From Devosia equisanguinis (GTDB lineage Bacteria > Pseudomonadota > Alphaproteobacteria > Rhizobiales > Devosiaceae), in assembly GCA_945888565.1 (NCBI GenBank), contig CAMDAL010000205.1, forward strand, positions 1-7,384: a DNA stretch of 7,384 bases, given 5' to 3'. A program made the translations under genes and the position numbers. How positions within the stretch are numbered: the stretch's first letter is position 1; every line of letters starts with the position of its first letter. Positions 1 through 6,325 of this stretch are shown here, piece after piece. The notes below the pieces were generated by a model that was given only the letters and a program-made list of their open reading frames with translations, was not told the DNA's origin and ran no database searches.

Positions 1-231
1 GACGATCTGGAAGTTGTTGTAGGTCGTCAGGTTGTTCCAGGTGACGAGAAACATCTCCCAGTTGCCGATCGAGAACGGCGGATCGGCGAACAGCGAGGAT
101 TGCGAGCGCGTCCCGGCCAGCAGCAGCCAGAGCAGCGGTATGCCGTAGAAGCACACCGCGAACAGCAGCACGGCGTAGCAAATGACACGCCCGAGGTTGA
201 GGCGGAACGGCGGAGTGCGTGCGTCGGCCAT
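1..231 (-). CDS. MalG-type sugar ABC transporter permease (partial, N-terminus only)
   Basis: The second inner-membrane permease of the carbohydrate importer; only the first 77 residues are in the window and no stop codon is reached. The protein begins MADARTPPFRLN and has one clear hydrophobic segment at about residues 17-39, matching the first membrane helix of MalG-type permeases, followed by a periplasmic stretch containing FSIGNWEMF. The EAA loop that contacts the ATPase would lie beyond the left edge. The ATG is supported by a GAGGGG ribosome binding site that overlaps the TGA of the upstream permease gene. The gap between the two genes is seven bases, so they are probably translationally coupled. 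It would pair with the MalF-type protein to form the channel. The family call rests on a short fragment plus the operon context; the substrate is not visible. Confidence 0.85.
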   Translation of the reverse strand, partial: MADARTPPFRLNLGRVICYAVLLFAVCFYGIPLLWLLLAGTRSQSSLFADPPFSIGNWEMFLVTWNNLTTYNNFQIV

Positions 232-238
232 GGTCCCC

Positions 239-1171
239 TCAATCGATCTTGTAGAAGCGCGTGGCGAACACGATCACCAGCGCGATGATGATCGAGGTGC
301 CCACCAGCATGGTGCTGAGCGCCGCCGATGCCCCGAAATCGCCCATGCGGAAGGCGTACTGGAACGCCATCTGGTTGAGCGACCAGTCGTTCTGCGCCGA
401 CTGCGGACCGGCCAGCTGCATCAGCTGCGGCTCGACGAACAGCTGCAGTCCGGCGGCGAAACTGAGGATGCCCATCAGCACCAGCGAGCGCCAGATCATC
501 GGCAGCTTGATGCGGGTAGCGAGCTGGAAGCGGTTGGCGCCATCGACGCGCGCGGCCTCCAGCACTTCGGATGGCAGGCTCGACAGCGCACCGCCGAACA
601 CCACGATCCAGCCGCCCGAGGCCGAGAAATACGCCATCAGGGCGAACACGCCGGCGAGCCCGATGCCCGAGATCACGTCGATGCTGTAAGTCCATCCGGC
701 CGCATGCAGCAGCCCCTGGAACGGGCTTACGCCCGGATCGAGCATGAACAGCCACAGCACCACCACTGCCGATGACGTCACGGCACCGGGCAGGAAGTAG
801 ATCGTCCGCAGCGTCGTCGCCGTCCGGCGCCCTACGCTGTCGAGCATCAGCGACAGCGTTGCGACGCCGATCATCGTCATCGCCACCCAGATCACGACGA
901 ACCAGAGGACGTTGATCGCGGCCGTCGGCACGCGGAAATCGTTGAACACGAACTCGTAGTTGGCGAGCCCGTAGAAGGCGTTTTCGATGGTATCGACGAA
1001 GCTCAGCCCGAACGCATAGGCGACCGGAAACACGCCGAACATGATCAGCAGCACGATGTACGGCAGCAGCAGCAGGTAGGCCATGCGCGTGTCGCGCTGC
1101 CCCTTGCGCTTGGCGGCACGCACCCGCTCACGCGGTACTGTCGGCGATGCTGTGTCGGCGATGGAGCTCAT
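239..1171 (-). CDS. MalF-type sugar ABC transporter permease
   Basis: An integral-membrane subunit of a type I carbohydrate importer, 310 residues, the usual length for this family. Hydrophobic segments are visible near residues 31-55, 86-110, 124-144, 167-192, 228-246 and 283-303, consistent with six helices. A basic, polar N-terminus precedes the first. The cytoplasmic EAA loop that docks on the ATPase is at about 202-225, with the core EVLEAARVDGA and then KLP, matching the family pattern EAA---G---------LP. The ATG start gives the expected N-terminus, although its ribosome binding site is weak (GGA at short distance). This may reflect tuning relative to the strongly initiated binding-protein gene upstream. 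It follows that gene after 78 bases containing a hairpin and precedes the second permease by seven bases. The substrate is probably a sugar or polyol but is not determined. Confidence 0.93.
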   Translation of the reverse strand: MSSIADTASPTVPRERVRAAKRKGQRDTRMAYLLLLPYIVLLIMFGVFPVAYAFGLSFVDTIENAFYGLANYEFVFNDFRVPTAAINVLWFVVIWVAMTMIGVATLSLMLDSVGRRTATTLRTIYFLPGAVTSSAVVVLWLFMLDPGVSPFQGLLHAAGWTYSIDVISGIGLAGVFALMAYFSASGGWIVVFGGALSSLPSEVLEAARVDGANRFQLATRIKLPMIWRSLVLMGILSFAAGLQLFVEPQLMQLAGPQSAQNDWSLNQMAFQYAFRMGDFGASAALSTMLVGTSIIIALVIVFATRFYKID

Positions 1172-1203
1172 CTTGGTCCAGCAGCAGGGGTCGGACGGGA
1201 GGG

Positions 1204-1237
1204 CCGGCTGGGCGCTTCGGGTGAAACGCCCAGCCGG
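1204..1237 (-). promoter_or_regulatory. Intercistronic stem-loop between binding-protein and permease genes
   Basis: A perfect 11-bp inverted repeat, CCGGCTGGGCG (1204-1214) and CGCCCAGCCGG (1227-1237), has a 12-base loop. The loop can itself pair three more bases (TTC/GAA) across a C/A mismatch. It starts 13 bases after the binding-protein stop and precedes the permease start by about 32 bases. No run of T follows on the transcribed strand, so a classical full-strength intrinsic terminator is unlikely. In sugar-transporter operons such structures after the binding-protein gene often protect the upstream mRNA from 3' exonucleases or reduce read-through, which makes the binding protein more abundant than the membrane subunits. 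The structure is read directly; the function is inferred. Confidence 0.75.
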
Positions 1238-1249
1238 AGGAGGCTCGCC

Positions 1250-2500
1250 TTACTCGACGGTATAGCCGTTGAGCTTGGCGAGGTTCACGAGTTCGGTCTG
1301 CAGCGCCGGCAGCGAGGCCTCGACGGTCACGCCCTTGGCGATGTTCGCCGAAACGATCTTGACGATCGCTTCCTCGACCGAGAACCGCAGCGAGGTGTAG
1401 CCCGGGTGGCTGTACTCGGCTGCCTTCACCTGCACGTCGAACGCATCGGGCGACGCATAGAAGGGGTCGGCCTTGAGGCGTTCGCCCCAGGCGAGCGCCG
1501 ACGGCTGGTGCGCCGGCAGGGTCACGGCAGTGGTCTGGTTGGCGACATCGCTCGACATCCAGGTGATCAGGTCGGCGACTTCAGCCGGATGCGCAGTGTC
1601 CTTCCAGCCGCCATAGACGCCACCACCCCAGCTCCAGGTGAGCGGCTGCTCCTGGTCCGCCCACTTGAGCGGCAGGGCCACGGCCAGCTTGCCGGGGGCC
1701 ATTTCATAGGTCGGCTTGATCACGTATTCGCCGAACCAGGTCGGGCCGATCATCAGCGGCACCTTGCCGGCCTTGACCAGTTCGACGACGGCCGGATCGA
1801 ACGGACCCACCTTGGAGAGGCTGCCGGCGGCGATCATGTGGTCGATCATCCGGGCGGGCTTCAGGCACTTTTCGGTCGTCAGGTCGATCTTGACCGTATC
1901 GTCCTTGCCGGCGACGGGCATCACCATGTCGCAGTCGGCCGTGACGAGGAACGCCTGGAACGGCACCATCGGCGAGCCGAGCGAATAGCCCTTGGCGACC
2001 AGTTCGTCGCCCAGCGCCTGGTACTCTTCCCAGGTGGTCGGCACCGCGGCGCCGAGGCTCTCCATCAGCGGCTTGTCGTACCACACCACGTCATGCGCGA
2101 TGTCGTTGCGCATGCACATCAGCTTGCCGTTGATGTAGCAGGGCGAATTGGCGTTGGGATAGAACTCGTCGAGCGTCGTCTGCGGCACGAGGCCAGTCAG
2201 GTCGAGCAGGTAGTTCGACCGCCGCGTCGACAGCTGCGCCGCATAGCCGATATCGTTCATGAAGATGACGTCGGGAACTTCCGACCGCGACTGCATGCCC
2301 AACTGGATCTTGGCCACGAGGCCGGCCGGGTCGATCGTGGTGACGTTGAGCTTCACGTTGTCGTGGGTCTGGTCGTAGAGGTCGAACATCGTCAGCCGGA
2401 CCGGGTCCGACCAGACGTTCAGCGTCACCTCCTGCGCCACGGCAGTGCCTGCCGTCAGCATGAGCCCGATCGCCAGGGCGCTCCTTCCGAGAATTCGCAT
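1250..2500 (-). CDS. Periplasmic carbohydrate-binding protein of ABC transporter (extracellular solute-binding family 1)
   Basis: The secreted receptor that captures the substrate and delivers it to the permeases. It has 416 residues, a normal length. A Sec signal peptide is visible: basic MRILGR, a hydrophobic stretch to about residue 19, then AVA before a likely cleavage after A22. It has no lipobox cysteine, so a soluble periplasmic protein is expected. The mature part begins QEVTLNVWSDPVR and shows family features such as PDVIFMNDIGY (76-86), ITWMSS (312-317) and a C-terminal helical region. It has four cysteines (C121, C129, C190, C212), more than many family members, so disulfides are possible. 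The ATG is chosen because it gives the signal peptide and has a strong AGGAGG site eight bases upstream. It lies 42 bases after the ATPase gene and before the intercistronic hairpin. The ligand cannot be read from the sequence. Confidence 0.94.
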   Translation of the reverse strand: MRILGRSALAIGLMLTAGTAVAQEVTLNVWSDPVRLTMFDLYDQTHDNVKLNVTTIDPAGLVAKIQLGMQSRSEVPDVIFMNDIGYAAQLSTRRSNYLLDLTGLVPQTTLDEFYPNANSPCYINGKLMCMRNDIAHDVVWYDKPLMESLGAAVPTTWEEYQALGDELVAKGYSLGSPMVPFQAFLVTADCDMVMPVAGKDDTVKIDLTTEKCLKPARMIDHMIAAGSLSKVGPFDPAVVELVKAGKVPLMIGPTWFGEYVIKPTYEMAPGKLAVALPLKWADQEQPLTWSWGGGVYGGWKDTAHPAEVADLITWMSSDVANQTTAVTLPAHQPSALAWGERLKADPFYASPDAFDVQVKAAEYSHPGYTSLRFSVEEAIVKIVSANIAKGVTVEASLPALQTELVNLAKLNGYTVE

Positions 2501-2508
2501 GCTTAGTC

Positions 2509-2513
2509 CCTCC
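2509..2513 (-). promoter_or_regulatory. Strong ribosome binding site of the solute-binding protein gene
   Basis: The transcribed strand reads AGGAGGGACTAAGC immediately before the ATG, a near-perfect Shine-Dalgarno with eight bases of spacing. It is the best initiation signal of the four transporter genes, which suits the high stoichiometry of binding proteins. A weak 5-bp hairpin (CCGGC 2523-2527 with GCCGG 2534-2538) lies just upstream, between the ATPase stop and this site. Confidence 0.8.
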
Positions 2514-2542
2514 TGTTGCGCGCCGGCTTTTGTGCCGGGGCT

Positions 2543-3646
2543 TTATGTGGTCGCCGCCAAGGCGATTGCCGTTCCGGCGGCGTCGAAAACATAGAGCTGG
2601 CTGGGCCGTAGCCCGATCTGCACGGCCTGCCCGGACATGAGCGCCGTCTGCCCGATCACCTGCACGGTGATGACGTCGGGCGCGCCCGCATCGAGGTAGA
2701 CGAAGGTGATGTTGCCGAGCCGCTCCACCGACTCGACCTTGGCCGGCAGCGCCGTGTCACCGGTAGCCGGGCCGGAGACGATTTCCACCGCTTCGGGACG
2801 AACCCCCACGGTGACCTTGTCACCAGCCTTGGCCGGCATCGGCAGCGCAATCCGCACACTGGCGTCGGCATCGAGCCCGAGCGTCGCCACCCCACCCTCG
2901 ACCGAAATCACGTGCCCAGGCAGCAGGTTCATCTTGGGCGAGCCGATGAAGCCCGCGACGAACAGGTTGTTCGGCCGCGAATAGAGTTCGAGCGGCGGCC
3001 CCACCTGCTGGATGCGCCCATTGTCGAGCGCCACGATCCGGTCGGCGAGCGTCATCGCCTCCACCTGGTCGTGCGTCACGTAGATCATCGTCGTTCCGAG
3101 CTCGCGATGCAGCCGCTCGATCTCAAGCCGCATCTGCACCCGCAGCGCCGCATCGAGGTTGCTCAGCGGCTCGTCGAACAGGAACACCTTGGGGTCGCGC
3201 ACGATCGCCCGGCCGATCGCCACGCGCTGCCGCTGCCCGCCCGACAGCTGCGCCGGCGAGCGGCTCAGCAGTTCGTTGAGCCGCAGGATCCGCGCCGCTT
3301 CCTTCACCCGCTTGTCGATCTCGTCGCGCGAGAATTTCGCCAGCCGCAGGTTGAAGGCGATGTTGTCGTACACATTCATGTGCGGGTAGAGCGCGTAGCT
3401 CTGGAACACCATGGCGATGCCGCGCTCCGCCGGCTCGGCGAACGTCACGTCCTTGCCGTCGATCAGCACGTCGCCGCCCGAGACCTGCTCGAGCCCCGCC
3501 ACCATGCGCAGCAGCGTCGATTTGCCGGAGCCCGAGGCGCCGACAAACACCACGAACTCGCCATCGCCGATCGTCAGGTTCACCGACTCGATGACGCGCA
3601 CCGGGCCGAACGACTTGCTGACGTTCTTCAGTTCGACAGTGGCCAC
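2543..3646 (-). CDS. Sugar ABC transporter ATP-binding protein, UgpC/MalK type
   Basis: The cytoplasmic ATPase subunit that powers carbohydrate import, 367 residues, typical for the CUT1 group. All catalytic motifs are intact: Walker A GASGSGKST (36-44), Q-loop Q82, signature LSGGQ (134-138), Walker B with D158 and E159, D-loop SNLD (162-165) and switch H192. The C-terminal TOBE/OB region runs from about 235 to 355 and includes GSPKMN and GVRPE. Family members usually begin like this one (MATVELKNVSKSFG), so the start is placed at GTG 3646; an in-frame TGA directly precedes it, so no earlier start is possible. It has only a weak ribosome binding site of its own, while a short reading frame ending at that TGA has a strong one, suggesting coupled translation. 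It is the first full gene of the operon. No truncation or missing residue is seen. Confidence 0.95.
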   Translation of the reverse strand: MATVELKNVSKSFGPVRVIESVNLTIGDGEFVVFVGASGSGKSTLLRMVAGLEQVSGGDVLIDGKDVTFAEPAERGIAMVFQSYALYPHMNVYDNIAFNLRLAKFSRDEIDKRVKEAARILRLNELLSRSPAQLSGGQRQRVAIGRAIVRDPKVFLFDEPLSNLDAALRVQMRLEIERLHRELGTTMIYVTHDQVEAMTLADRIVALDNGRIQQVGPPLELYSRPNNLFVAGFIGSPKMNLLPGHVISVEGGVATLGLDADASVRIALPMPAKAGDKVTVGVRPEAVEIVSGPATGDTALPAKVESVERLGNITFVYLDAGAPDVITVQVIGQTALMSGQAVQIGLRPSQLYVFDAAGTAIALAATT

Positions 3647-3688
3647 TCAGCAGCCCCCGCCCATGCGATTGCAGTCCGTCAGCGCCAT
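3647..3688 (-). CDS. Putative 13-residue leader peptide of the transporter operon
   Basis: A short open frame encodes MALTDCNRMGGGC and ends in TGA at 3649-3647. It is preceded by GGAGGGG (3698-3692) five bases from its ATG, the best initiation signal in the 5' region. The ATPase GTG follows the TGA with no gap and in the same frame, so a ribosome finishing the leader stops exactly where the ATPase starts. This arrangement suggests termination-reinitiation coupling or a regulatory leader; the two cysteines and the glycine run might cause pausing. I do not recognise the peptide as a described family. The alternative is that it is a chance frame and the strong Shine-Dalgarno serves only to load ribosomes. 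The signals are seen directly; the function is inference. Confidence 0.55.
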   Translation of the reverse strand: MALTDCNRMGGGC

Positions 3689-3691
3689 GAT

Positions 3692-3698
3692 CCCCTCC
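3692..3698 (-). promoter_or_regulatory. Strong ribosome binding site of the leader peptide
   Basis: GGAGGGG on the transcribed strand sits five bases before ATG 3688 (counting from GGAGG). It lies more than 40 bases from the ATPase GTG, too far to serve that start directly. This favours real translation of the short leader frame. Confidence 0.65.
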
Positions 3699-3700
3699 GC

Positions 3701-3731
3701 TGAGATATTTTTGCGCGGAATTGATATCTCA
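3701..3731. promoter_or_regulatory. Inverted-repeat operator candidate TGAGATAT-N15-ATATCTCA
   Basis: Perfect 8-bp arms at 3701-3708 and 3724-3731 are separated by 15 bases, in an AT-rich island within otherwise GC-rich DNA. It overlaps the proposed -35 to start-point region of the transporter operon, the expected place for a repressor site. The neighbouring FCD-type regulator, transcribed divergently, is the natural candidate to bind it. A near-copy of the motif occurs at 3833-3843. Binding is inferred; the repeat is read directly. Confidence 0.6.
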
Positions 3732-3737
3732 AGTCAA
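3707..3737 (-). promoter_or_regulatory. Candidate promoter of the transporter operon
   Basis: On the minus strand TTGACT (3737-3732) matches five of six bases of the -35 consensus. A possible -10, AAAAAT (3712-3707), matches four of six at a long 19-base spacing. Transcription would start near 3700, leaving only a very short leader before the 13-codon frame. The inverted repeat overlaps both elements. The -10 assignment is weak. Confidence 0.35.
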
Positions 3738-3779
3738 GCGCCGATACCCCCAACAATGGTCGAAACGATAGCTAAGCCC

Positions 3780-3793
3780 GCGTGACATCACGC
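3780..3793. promoter_or_regulatory. Palindrome GCGTGA-CA-TCACGC in the divergent control region
   Basis: A perfect palindrome with 6-bp arms and a two-base centre lies midway between the divergent genes. Its sequence is unrelated to the ATATCTCA motif, so it could be the site of a second regulator. The core GTGA..TCAC recalls half-sites of CRP/FNR-type proteins, but the spacing is too short for a standard CRP site. The function is unknown. Confidence 0.4.
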
Positions 3794-3832
3794 CAAACCG
3801 CGGTTCCCACCGCCTTTCGGCTGGGGAAAACC

Positions 3833-3843
3833 TGATATTTCAA
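3833..3843. promoter_or_regulatory. Third copy of the putative operator motif (TGATATTTCAA)
   Basis: It matches TGATATCTCAA at 3722-3732 in ten of eleven positions and the same orientation. It lies about 64 bases upstream of the regulator start, where it could mediate autoregulation. Just downstream, TGATAGACT (3854-3862) is a possible but weak -10 element for the regulator. An imperfect hairpin can form at 3802-3832. Only the repetition is directly seen. Confidence 0.45.
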
Positions 3844-3906
3844 ATTCCGGGAATGATAGACTAAGGTAGGGAGGCAACACCGCCAAACACCTGCCGAACG
3901 AGTTCG

Positions 3907-4560
3907 ATGTCAGTTATCCGCCAGGACAATGAAGGCTACCGCCGCTTCCGCGCCGCCATGCAGGAGGGCAAGCTGCAGCCGGGCATGGTGGTGACGCAGA
4001 ACGAACTGTGCGACCTGCTCGGCCTCTCGCTGTCGCCGCTGCGCGAGACTCTGGTGCTGCTCGAGGAATTCGGCCTCGTCGAGATCAAGCCGCGCACCGG
4101 CATCCGGATCGTCTACCCGGAGGTTGCCTTCATCCGCGAGAACTACCAGTTCCGCATCATGATCGAGGAGTTCGCGCTGCGCAGCTTCGGCAACACCGTC
4201 ACCGCCGAATGGCTGGAGAACATGCGCGAGAGCCACGAGGAATGCCGCGGCAACCTCACCGACGGCGGTCCCTTCCGGGAGGAACAGCTGCGCTTCCTCG
4301 CCCTCGACATGCGTTTCCACCGCGAGATCGTCGAGGCGCTCGACAACCGCGCCATCCTCGACACCCACACCCGCCTGCAGGAAAACATCCGCATGGCCCA
4401 GCAGGTCCACCGCCGCCCCGGCTTCCGCGGCGCCCTGCTCGAAACCGTCGACGAACACCTCAGGGTCATCGACGCCCTCGAAAACCACGACGTCGAAGCC
4501 GCCGTCACCGCCCTCGAAGCGCACTTCAGGGCGTCAACGCATCGGACGTTTGCGGCTTAG
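3907..4560 (+). CDS. GntR-family transcriptional regulator with FCD domain
   Basis: A DNA-binding one-component regulator of 217 residues, a typical FadR-subfamily length. Residues 1-70 form the winged helix-turn-helix, with LCDLLGLSLSPLRETLVLLEE as the recognition part and the GLVEIKPRTGIRI wing. The FCD ligand-binding helical bundle spans about 75-210. The metal-coordinating residues expected of the family are present: D134 and H138 in DMRFH, H184 in DEHL, and H206 in EAHF, suggesting a metal-bound small carboxylate or sugar-acid effector. ATG 3907 is the first usable start after an in-frame TAA at 3862; it has no strong Shine-Dalgarno, but a short inverted repeat CGAAC-GA-GTTCG abuts it. 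It is divergent from the transporter operon, so it probably regulates that operon and itself. The ligand and the sign of regulation are not determined. Confidence 0.92.
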   Translation: MSVIRQDNEGYRRFRAAMQEGKLQPGMVVTQNELCDLLGLSLSPLRETLVLLEEFGLVEIKPRTGIRIVYPEVAFIRENYQFRIMIEEFALRSFGNTVTAEWLENMRESHEECRGNLTDGGPFREEQLRFLALDMRFHREIVEALDNRAILDTHTRLQENIRMAQQVHRRPGFRGALLETVDEHLRVIDALENHDVEAAVTALEAHFRASTHRTFAA

Positions 4561-4590
4561 CAATCAGCTCGGTCTGCACCGGAGGGGTGG

Positions 4591-4731
4591 CTATTTCCGC
4601 CGGCAGGCGTCGGAGCAGTAGCGCACCTCGTCCCACACCTTTTCCCACTTCTTGCGCCAGGTGAACGGGCGCTTGCAGACGACACAAATCTTGGTCGGCA
4701 GATTGGCCTTCGCCACACGCTTCTTGATCAC
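4591..4731 (-). CDS. DUF2256 domain small zinc-ribbon-like protein
   Basis: A 46-residue basic protein with the DUF2256 signature: LPTKICVVCKRPFTWRKKW, then VWDEV and a C-terminal YCSDAC followed by RRK. Cysteines C16, C19, C39 and C43 (CxxC and CxxxC) probably bind zinc. Its biochemical role is not established. The start is placed at GTG 4731, which overlaps the photolyase stop in the sequence GTGA, with GAGGG six bases upstream; this gives the compact length usual for the family. Longer frames extending to about 4905 would run inside the photolyase in another frame and are not credible. DUF2256 genes are, from memory, often found beside FeS-type cryptochrome/photolyase genes, so a role with that enzyme is plausible. 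The downstream gap of 30 bases converges on the regulator gene. Confidence 0.88.
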   Translation of the reverse strand: MIKKRVAKANLPTKICVVCKRPFTWRKKWEKVWDEVRYCSDACRRK

Positions 4732-6266
4732 AGACGGCCCTCGCGCATGGCGACGCGATGCAGGTCTGCTTGGCTGCGAAGCGCGGTCTGCTTGTCGGCC
4801 CCCATCTTGTCCCAGTTGGCATAAACATAGGGCATTCGGGCATTGGTGCTGAACCGCTGGCGGTGGCGCGCCAGGAAATCCCAGTAGAGGGCATTGAACG
4901 GGCAAGCCCCCTCACCGAACGATACCGATGGATCATAGACGCACCCGCCGCAGAAATTGCTCATGCGCTTGATATAGTTTCCACTGGCCGCATACGGCTT
5001 GGACGCCATCAGCCCGCCGTCGGCGTGGAGCGCCATTCCAATGGTATTCGGCGCTTCCACCCATTCATAAGCATCGGCGTAGACCGCAAGATACCACTCG
5101 TGCACCGCTTTCGGGTCGATCCCCGCCAGCAGCGCGAAGTTGCCCGTGATCATCAGGCGCTGGATATGGTGCGAGTAGGCATGCTCGAAGGTATGCGCGA
5201 AAGCTTCCCGCATGCAGGACATGCGCGTTTCGCCGCTCCAGTAGAACCACGGCAGTGGCTCGTTGGCCGCAAGCGCGTTGTTGTCGATATAGCCGGGCAT
5301 GAACCGCCAGTAGATGCCGCGCACGTATTCACGCCAGCCAAGAATCTGCCGGATGAACCCCTCCACTGCGTTCAGCGGAGCACTTCCGTCACGATAGGCA
5401 GCCTCGGCCTGTCGGCAGACCTCCAGCGGATAGAGCAGTCCGGCATTGATATAGGCGGCGAGCAATGAATGGCGGAGGTAGGGTTCCCCCATCACCATCG
5501 CATCCTGGTAGTCGCCGAAGCTCGGCAGGATGTGGGCGATGAAATGATCGAGCTCACGCCGGGCCTGCTGTCGCGTCACCGCAAAATGAAAGGGCTCCAG
5601 CCGGCCATAGTTGTCGGGAAACCGCCGCCTGACCTGGTCCAGCACCTCGAGCGTAATCGCATCCTTGCGAAAACTGATGCGTCTGGGCGAGTCGAGGCCC
5701 GCTTTCGGCGGTTTTCGGTTTTCGGCGTCATAGTTCCACCGCCCACCCGTAGGCTTCCCGTCCGGCTCCATCAATACGCCGTGACGCCGCCGCATCTCGC
5801 GATAGAAGTACTCCATGCGCAACTCGCGCTTCCCATCCGCCCATGCCGCGAACTCCGAATGGGAGCAGAGGAACCGCGTGTCGGGCAGGATATCGAGCGG
5901 CACCCGTAGCGCCAGCCGCAGAGCCTCGAGCATCTCGCGCAGGCGCCATTCGCCCGGCTCGGTGATGGCGACGCGGCTGGGTCGCAGCGTATCCGCCGCA
6001 CGCAGGATTTCACCGTCGAGGCTCTGGCTGTTGCCGTCGTCCTCGAGCATCACATAGCGCACCAGATGGCCGGCGCTTCTGAGCGCCTCGGCAAAGTGGC
6101 GCATCGCCGAAAACAGGAAGGCGATCTTCTTGACGTGGTGAGGGACGAAGGTGGCTTCCGAATTCAGCTCGGCCAGCAGGAACACGTCCCTGCCCTTTTC
6201 GGCGCCGGCGACGATGTCCAGCCGCGCGGATAACTGGTCGCCGAGGATCACGCGCAGCACAGTCAT
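4728..6266 (-). CDS. Iron-sulfur bacterial cryptochrome/(6-4) photolyase, FeS-BCP (PhrB/CryB type)
   Basis: A flavoprotein of the photolyase-related family (DPRP, then an FAD-binding C-terminal domain), 512 residues. Known members bind FAD, a ribityllumazine antenna and a [4Fe-4S] cluster, and repair UV (6-4) photoproducts or act as photoreceptors. The N-terminal alpha/beta domain begins LRVILGDQLS and runs to about 130; the helical FAD region follows. The four cluster cysteines are visible: C351, then C439 and C442 (CGGC), then C455 in ACPFNALYWDF. They sit one residue from the positions I recall for Agrobacterium PhrB (350, 438, 441, 454). The HHxxR motif needed for (6-4) repair is present at H366, H367 and R370. 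The ATG is supported by GGAGG with seven bases of spacing. It overlaps the DUF2256 gene by four bases. Whether it repairs DNA or signals cannot be decided from sequence. Confidence 0.95.
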   Translation of the reverse strand: MTVLRVILGDQLSARLDIVAGAEKGRDVFLLAELNSEATFVPHHVKKIAFLFSAMRHFAEALRSAGHLVRYVMLEDDGNSQSLDGEILRAADTLRPSRVAITEPGEWRLREMLEALRLALRVPLDILPDTRFLCSHSEFAAWADGKRELRMEYFYREMRRRHGVLMEPDGKPTGGRWNYDAENRKPPKAGLDSPRRISFRKDAITLEVLDQVRRRFPDNYGRLEPFHFAVTRQQARRELDHFIAHILPSFGDYQDAMVMGEPYLRHSLLAAYINAGLLYPLEVCRQAEAAYRDGSAPLNAVEGFIRQILGWREYVRGIYWRFMPGYIDNNALAANEPLPWFYWSGETRMSCMREAFAHTFEHAYSHHIQRLMITGNFALLAGIDPKAVHEWYLAVYADAYEWVEAPNTIGMALHADGGLMASKPYAASGNYIKRMSNFCGGCVYDPSVSFGEGACPFNALYWDFLARHRQRFSTNARMPYVYANWDKMGADKQTALRSQADLHRVAMREGRL

Positions 6267-6273
6267 CTTGCCG

Positions 6274-6278
6274 CCTCC
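6274..6278 (-). promoter_or_regulatory. Ribosome binding site of the photolyase gene
   Basis: GGAGG on the minus strand, seven bases before the ATG at 6266, fixes the start. No convincing promoter was found in the 231 bases between this gene and the divergent oxidoreductase. Confidence 0.75.
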
Positions 6279-6325
6279 AGGCCGAGGTCCGACGTCGACG
6301 CGAAGCCCCGGACCCGCATGCTGGC

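Noticed and set aside
1406..2506. A 366-codon plus-strand open frame opposite the binding-protein gene.
   Set aside because: It is a His/Arg/Gly-rich antisense shadow of a well-supported gene with signal peptide and strong ribosome binding site; GC-rich genomes often give such frames.
2523..2538. Hairpin CCGGC-N6-GCCGG between ATPase and binding-protein genes as a terminator.
   Set aside because: The stem has only five pairs and no T-run follows in the direction of transcription; it is noted only as weak structure near the ribosome binding site.
3647..3649. TGA between leader and ATPase read as selenocysteine or by programmed read-through.
   Set aside because: The ATPase beginning at GTG already has the normal family N-terminus, and no selenocysteine is known in this family. 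Termination and reinitiation is simpler.
2912..3703. A 263-codon plus-strand open frame opposite the ATPase gene.
   Set aside because: The ATPase on the other strand has every catalytic motif; the antisense product is compositionally abnormal and has no domain.
4561..4590. A rho-independent terminator in the convergent gap between regulator and DUF2256 genes.
   Set aside because: Only four-base stems (CGGT/ACCG, CACC/GGTG) with no T-run on either strand were found.
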